Below, piece after piece: positions 37,669 through 37,879 of a DNA stretch of 37,879 nucleotides. The notes beneath the pieces are model-generated. The model searched no databases. It was not told the origin of the DNA and saw only the letters and a program-made list of their open reading frames with translations. The first letter of the stretch is position 1; every line of letters starts with the position of its first letter. The stretch is from Oscillospiraceae bacterium. GTDB lineage: Bacteria > Bacillota > Clostridia > UBA1381. The DNA is taken from NCBI GenBank assembly GCA_015068965.1, contig SVJN01000006.1, positions 1 to 37,879 of the forward strand, given 5' to 3'. A program made the position numbers and the translations under genes.

Positions 37669-37697
37669 ATTATGTCTTATTTTTTCAGATTTGTCAA
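37669..37697 (-). promoter_or_regulatory. Promoter for Y-family polymerase gene
   Basis: On the - strand TTGACA (37697-37692), 17 bp, CATAAT (37674-37669). Confidence 0.65.
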
Positions 37698-37879
37698 TAA
37701 AAATTCTGATTTCCACCCATTTTAAAATGAAGAAAAAAAATAAAATTTTTCTTGTAAATGTCAAGAGTAAATGCGAAAATAATTGAAAATATTTTAATTT
37801 TATTCATTTTCTACAAAAGCGCCGCTATTTCATTGTTGAATAATTCAGCCGAACAGCGATAACCAAATATCCCGCGCGG

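Noticed and set aside
1-37879. CRISPR array, tRNA or rRNA genes
   Set aside because: No regularly spaced direct repeats with unique spacers and no recognisable tRNA/rRNA sequences were seen.

Overview
This 37.9 kb window looks like Firmicutes/Clostridia DNA, with a Lachnospiraceae-like flavour (inference from gene style only). The dominant content is a ~22.8 kb, tightly packed, apparently single-operon exopolysaccharide/capsule locus on the + strand (1621-24374). It encodes an initiating sugar transferase, Wzx-like flippase, Wzy-like polymerase, many glycosyltransferases, a ChbG/YdjC-like deacetylase, and a GtrA/GtrB/GtrII-like side-chain module. Cyclic-di-GMP-type signalling proteins are embedded in it: a GGDEF protein with an intact motif is the first gene, a degenerate GGDEF-EAL protein and a stand-alone EAL protein sit at the end, and in the middle a Wzz/chain-length-determinant-like protein is fused to a degenerate GGDEF domain. 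No tyrosine kinase of the usual Wzz/CapB type is visible. The candidate undescribed system is therefore a Wzx/Wzy-type polysaccharide machine whose co-polymerase carries its own GGDEF-derived cytoplasmic module. Other unusual parts are a DnaA-domain-I-like/TM/metallophosphoesterase fusion, a two-TM orphan protein beside the Wzz-GGDEF protein, and two ~285-nt direct-repeat copies with multi-hairpin potential and pair-preserving substitutions, bracketing a 5 kb accessory block. The right side carries a GH29-like hydrolase, an MBL-fold hydrolase, a GNAT, an AraC regulator, a beta-propeller-like protein, several REP/MITE-like repeats, parE-parC-GT26, and a YolD-like/Y-family polymerase pair. All calls are by-eye; no database search was run.
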